A stretch of 64,000 nt of DNA from Carallia brachiata (Eukaryota; Streptophyta; Magnoliopsida; Malpighiales; Rhizophoraceae). Positions 61,356 through 64,000 of the stretch are shown here, piece by piece. The notes beneath the pieces are model-generated. The model ran no database searches, was not told the origin of the DNA, and worked only from the letters and a program-made list of their open reading frames with translations. Both the position numbers and the translations under genes were made by a program. Numbering within the stretch: position 1 is the first letter of the stretch; every line of letters starts with the position of its first letter. The stretch covers positions 1,123,424 through 1,187,423 of the forward strand of contig JADCRB010000013.1 in NCBI GenBank assembly GCA_021464245.1, written 5' to 3'.

Positions 61356-61773
61356 GGGAAATTTACCTTTTACACCTTATAAATAGGGAGTATTTACACC
61401 ATATATCAAGTTTTCGAAAATTATTAAAAACATACTAATGAAACACTTTGGTAATAAAAAAATTCTCCATTAAGTAGCAGTTAGAAAAAAATCACGTTAA
61501 TTACAAAAATGTCATTAAAATGACACAAGATGTCAAAAATATTCTTACATGCTTATACAAGCCAAAATGTTACGTTGGAACATTCTTTTTGAGCCAATAA
61601 AGGCAATTTCAGAACAGATGCAACATCACCAAACGAGTCATTGGTGCTGGCTCTATAAATATCCAAAAAATAGATTTCACAATAAAAAAATTACAAGTCT
61701 CCATAGAATCAATTTTCTTCTCTAGCATCATTCTTCTTTTCCTAACATCATTCTTTTCTCGACATCATTTGCA

Positions 61774-62221
61774 ATGTCTCAATTTACCACAAGTTCCAAT
61801 TTGTTTGAAGGTCTAAAGTTCAAAAACATGCAATGTAGATCATACAACAAATATGCATCAGTTAAGGTATCAAAATAAAAAAAAAAACAAAAATAGGCTA
61901 TATTATATTTGTGAAGAGAGAAGTTGCAATACATCCTTTCTAAATTAGTGCCGACCATTCAACACTTCAAAAGAAAAGCATGCAATTGGCCATAAAATAT
62001 ATAATGCATCACTAACCACTCCACGTTCTCAAATGGATGCAAGTGTTGTAAATGCTGAGTTGCAAACAATCAGAGCTGAATTGAGAACGATTTTGGTCAA
62101 GGTACACAACATAGATAATACTTCTAACTTTATAAAGATGCTTGTACAGATTCTATTATGTTGTACTATGATATTATATGTCTTAGTTATAGTAGCAATT
62201 TTCAGTGAAGAGAGGATTTAG
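61774..62221 (+). pseudogene. GRF-type zinc-finger protein relic with membrane segment
   Basis: The ATG at 61774 opens MSQFTTSSNLFEGLKF and then MQCRSYNKYASVKVSK, ending at a TAA (61876-61878) inside an A-rich slippage-prone tract. In another frame the sequence resumes KNRLYYICEERSCNTSF, which fits the second half of a GRF zinc finger (Cys pairs around a Gly-Arg-x-Phe/Tyr centre). After one more stop, an open frame at 62033-62221 runs from MDASVVNAELQTIRAELRTI through a hydrophobic span (LVQILLCCTMILYVLVIVAI). A GRF finger followed by a coiled segment and one C-terminal membrane helix is a common plant small-protein family often found inside transposons. At least two disruptions make it non-functional as read. 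Confidence 0.65.
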
Positions 62222-62539
62222 GAATACCAGCAAAATCAGGTGGCATTCTGTGAAAGATGATGCTGTGAGTCTTTTGGGGCATGTGTCTCTTATGATTCTC
62301 TAATTTTTGGCTTCTTTTTGGACTATTAGAGAAACAATCATTATGTTTTAATTTACTATGTATTAGTGTTTTTGGTAAAAATGAAAGTTACGTGTTTTTT
62401 TTTAGAATTTTCAGATTTTGTTCTTTTCTTTGAATTGGATTATTCTTCATTGCTCATAGACTGTCATTGAAAAAAAAAATAAATGCACCAAGTAACCTTA
62501 GGCAAATAAATAGTAAAACATGTAAACTTTAAAATCTCA

Positions 62540-64000
62540 GTGCATGTGTTCTAATTGTGCCTATATTTCTGACACATACCACATTTAACAGTAGAAGATC
62601 TCTTTCAATCTATTTTCTCCTCTCCTTTTTCTTTGTCCTATTCTTTTTCGGCCTTCTAGCTTTTCTTTTAAATGTTGGTGGCTGTATCACTAGTGCTCCT
62701 TCAGTGGGATCTAAATCTGTCTTATGCAAAGGATGATTATCCCTTTATGTGCATGCAAGTACTTCTTGTAGTAAAGAAATTATCACAGTAATCTTCCAAA
62801 TTTATTCTGGTGGAGCCTACACAGTAGCTACATGTTTGTAGGAGATTTCCAAGACCATCCACTCCCCTACAACTCCAAGTTTTGTTCGCAAAGTTCACAA
62901 CAAATTTTTTAGTCTCGTCCATTACTTGGAACTCATCCTAGCTAGTAGGAATCAACTTCAAATGTCTTGTTTCCTTTGATATTGTCTCCAATCTTTTCTT
63001 TCTCTTTGAGGTGACCTTTCCCTCCTGGGTTGAAGCCTTTGCAAACCTCTTGTACAATTTAGGCATTATCTTGATCCTCATATTCTCTAATAAGGTCAGG
63101 ATGGGTTTATTTATAAACTTACTAATCTAGTTGTTGAATGACTCAGTCATATTGTTGGTGACATGGTTACATTTTACTTCAATATCAAAATTTCACCTAC
63201 ACCATTGGTTAGACAGAATGTCCCTCAAATACTTTACTAGTTTATCATCTCTCTTAGCAATAACCTTTATTTCTTTCATGGTAGCCATATGTTTCAAATG
63301 AGTATAGATTTATATGCTCTCCAAAAGAATTTCCTATGTTCAACACTAGACCATTTGCTCTAAAATTGGCATAAAGTGTCTAGTACACTTCTACAATCAA
63401 ACCTTCAAAATGATGCTCAAACATTTATGATTCCCTAAAATTGAAAACATTTAGCATTTCAGATTATATACACGTTTAAATACGAAACTATAGTAAGCAT
63501 AAAGTTGAAATAATATAAAAACAAGCAACAGATATATTGTTTTATACTTTTTGTCTGTCATACATAAAGGTGAGGGCTGTCACTTCCATAGCCGGCCCAA
63601 TGCTTGTATACAGTAAGTCCAAAAACCAATCCCATAAAGAAATGCACTGTCACAACTGATCCAGGATTTCTCTCTAATAATAGATCTACATATTTGGGCA
63701 ACTTAAAAAATGAGTCTTTATGACTCTCTTCAATTAGTTCTAGTGCCTACCACCTACCGCTCTACATTTTCATGAAACTTAGTTCAACCCCATAGAGCTC
63801 TTTGAGGTAATAGTACATTAATTCTGTATTCATGTCAGGATTTGCTTTTAAAATGATAATAATATTTTTGTAATCCAATTTTTAGTTGCTGTCTTTTTTG
63901 GTTCCACTCTCATGCATAAATGATCACTTTGTAATTTTCTCACCATAAAAGCGTTGTAGCCAGGTAATTTTGAAGCCCATATGTAGAAGGCACATCCACC
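62540..64000 (-). pseudogene. Mutator (MuDR-type) transposase relic, 5' end beyond the window
   Basis: Read on the minus strand from the right edge, the recognisable parts come in the family's order. ASKLPGYNAFMVRKLQ and ELYGVELSFMKM belong to the N-terminal MULE DNA-binding region. WDWFLDLLYTSIG and FMYDRQK belong to the transposase core, then FWRAYKSILI. FDIEVKCNHVTNNMTESFNN and KASTQEGKVTSKRKKRLE follow, then a SWIM-type zinc finger (FVVNFANKTWSCR, its first Cys changed to Trp). A basic tail, FKRKARRPKKNR, and a CCHC knuckle (CGMCQKYRH) near 62545-62590 close it. Several stops and frame changes break the frame, so no active enzyme is made. About 420 residues' worth is visible; the start is off the window. 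Confidence 0.9.

Larger units (their letters stand above)
61356..64000. mobile_element. Left part of a large decayed Mutator-like element
   Basis: The left terminus GGGAAATTTACCTTTTACAC, continuing through AAATAGGGAGTATTTACAC and TTAAAAACATACTAATGA, parallels the terminus of the element at 9030. Inside are two relics: a GRF-type zinc-finger/membrane frame on the plus strand and a Mutator transposase on the minus strand. The two converge, with their starts toward opposite ends of the element. The right terminus lies beyond the window. The predicted right flank is CCAATTAAT. Confidence 0.75.

Noticed and set aside
1..64000. A bacterial-type or viral system such as CRISPR, toxin-antitoxin or phage genes
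   Set aside because: Spliced genes, SINEs, MITEs and long AT-rich spacers all point to plant nuclear DNA, and no regularly spaced repeats, operons or viral proteins were seen.

Overview
The window is nuclear DNA from a flowering plant, almost certainly a eudicot. It is AT-rich with long non-coding stretches. It holds two intron-containing protein genes with canonical GT-AG splice sites, both resembling plant families. It also holds many small plant-type transposable elements: Mutator-like elements (MULEs), Tourist-like MITEs, SINEs and LINE remnants. There is no operon structure, bacterial gene, rRNA, tRNA or CRISPR array. Species cannot be fixed from the sequence alone.

Layout. From 1 to about 31.5 kb is intergenic DNA made of layered repeats: direct duplications at 4.3-5.9 kb, a two-copy 0.5 kb foldback family (6.0 and 19.3 kb), a complete non-autonomous MULE with a perfect 9-bp target duplication (9030-10482), a second MULE (20903-22163), a LINE RNase H remnant with poly(A) (12.5-12.95 kb), two LINE-like 3' ends (7.5 kb and, on the minus strand, 27.85-28.6 kb), SINE-like units, and a 515-bp element packed with CCGGT motifs with a perfect 9-bp target duplication (29961-30475).

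The two host genes lie in 31.5-48.2 kb and are convergent. On the plus strand, 31830-35442 encodes a 286-residue CCT-motif protein in four exons. On the minus strand, 47607-38459 encodes a protein of about 1240 residues in five exons; it is rich in charged and low-complexity sequence and is probably nuclear. Its first exon carries a one-base reading-frame break near 47291-47303. A SINE sits in its 3.8 kb first intron.

From 48.2 kb to the right edge is intergenic again: two Tourist-like MITEs, SINEs, and a duplicated promoter-like module (58.5 and 60.1 kb). At the edge is the left part of a large decayed MULE (61356 onward). It carries a GRF-type zinc-finger/membrane-segment relic on the plus strand and a Mutator transposase relic on the minus strand, pointing at each other. 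Its terminal repeat resembles that of the element at 9030-10482, so the window appears to hold both a coding and a non-coding member of one MULE family.

The two host genes share no evident pathway. The CCT protein is expected to be a transcriptional regulator. The minus-strand protein has no established biochemical role that I can name. Everything else is mobile-element biology.
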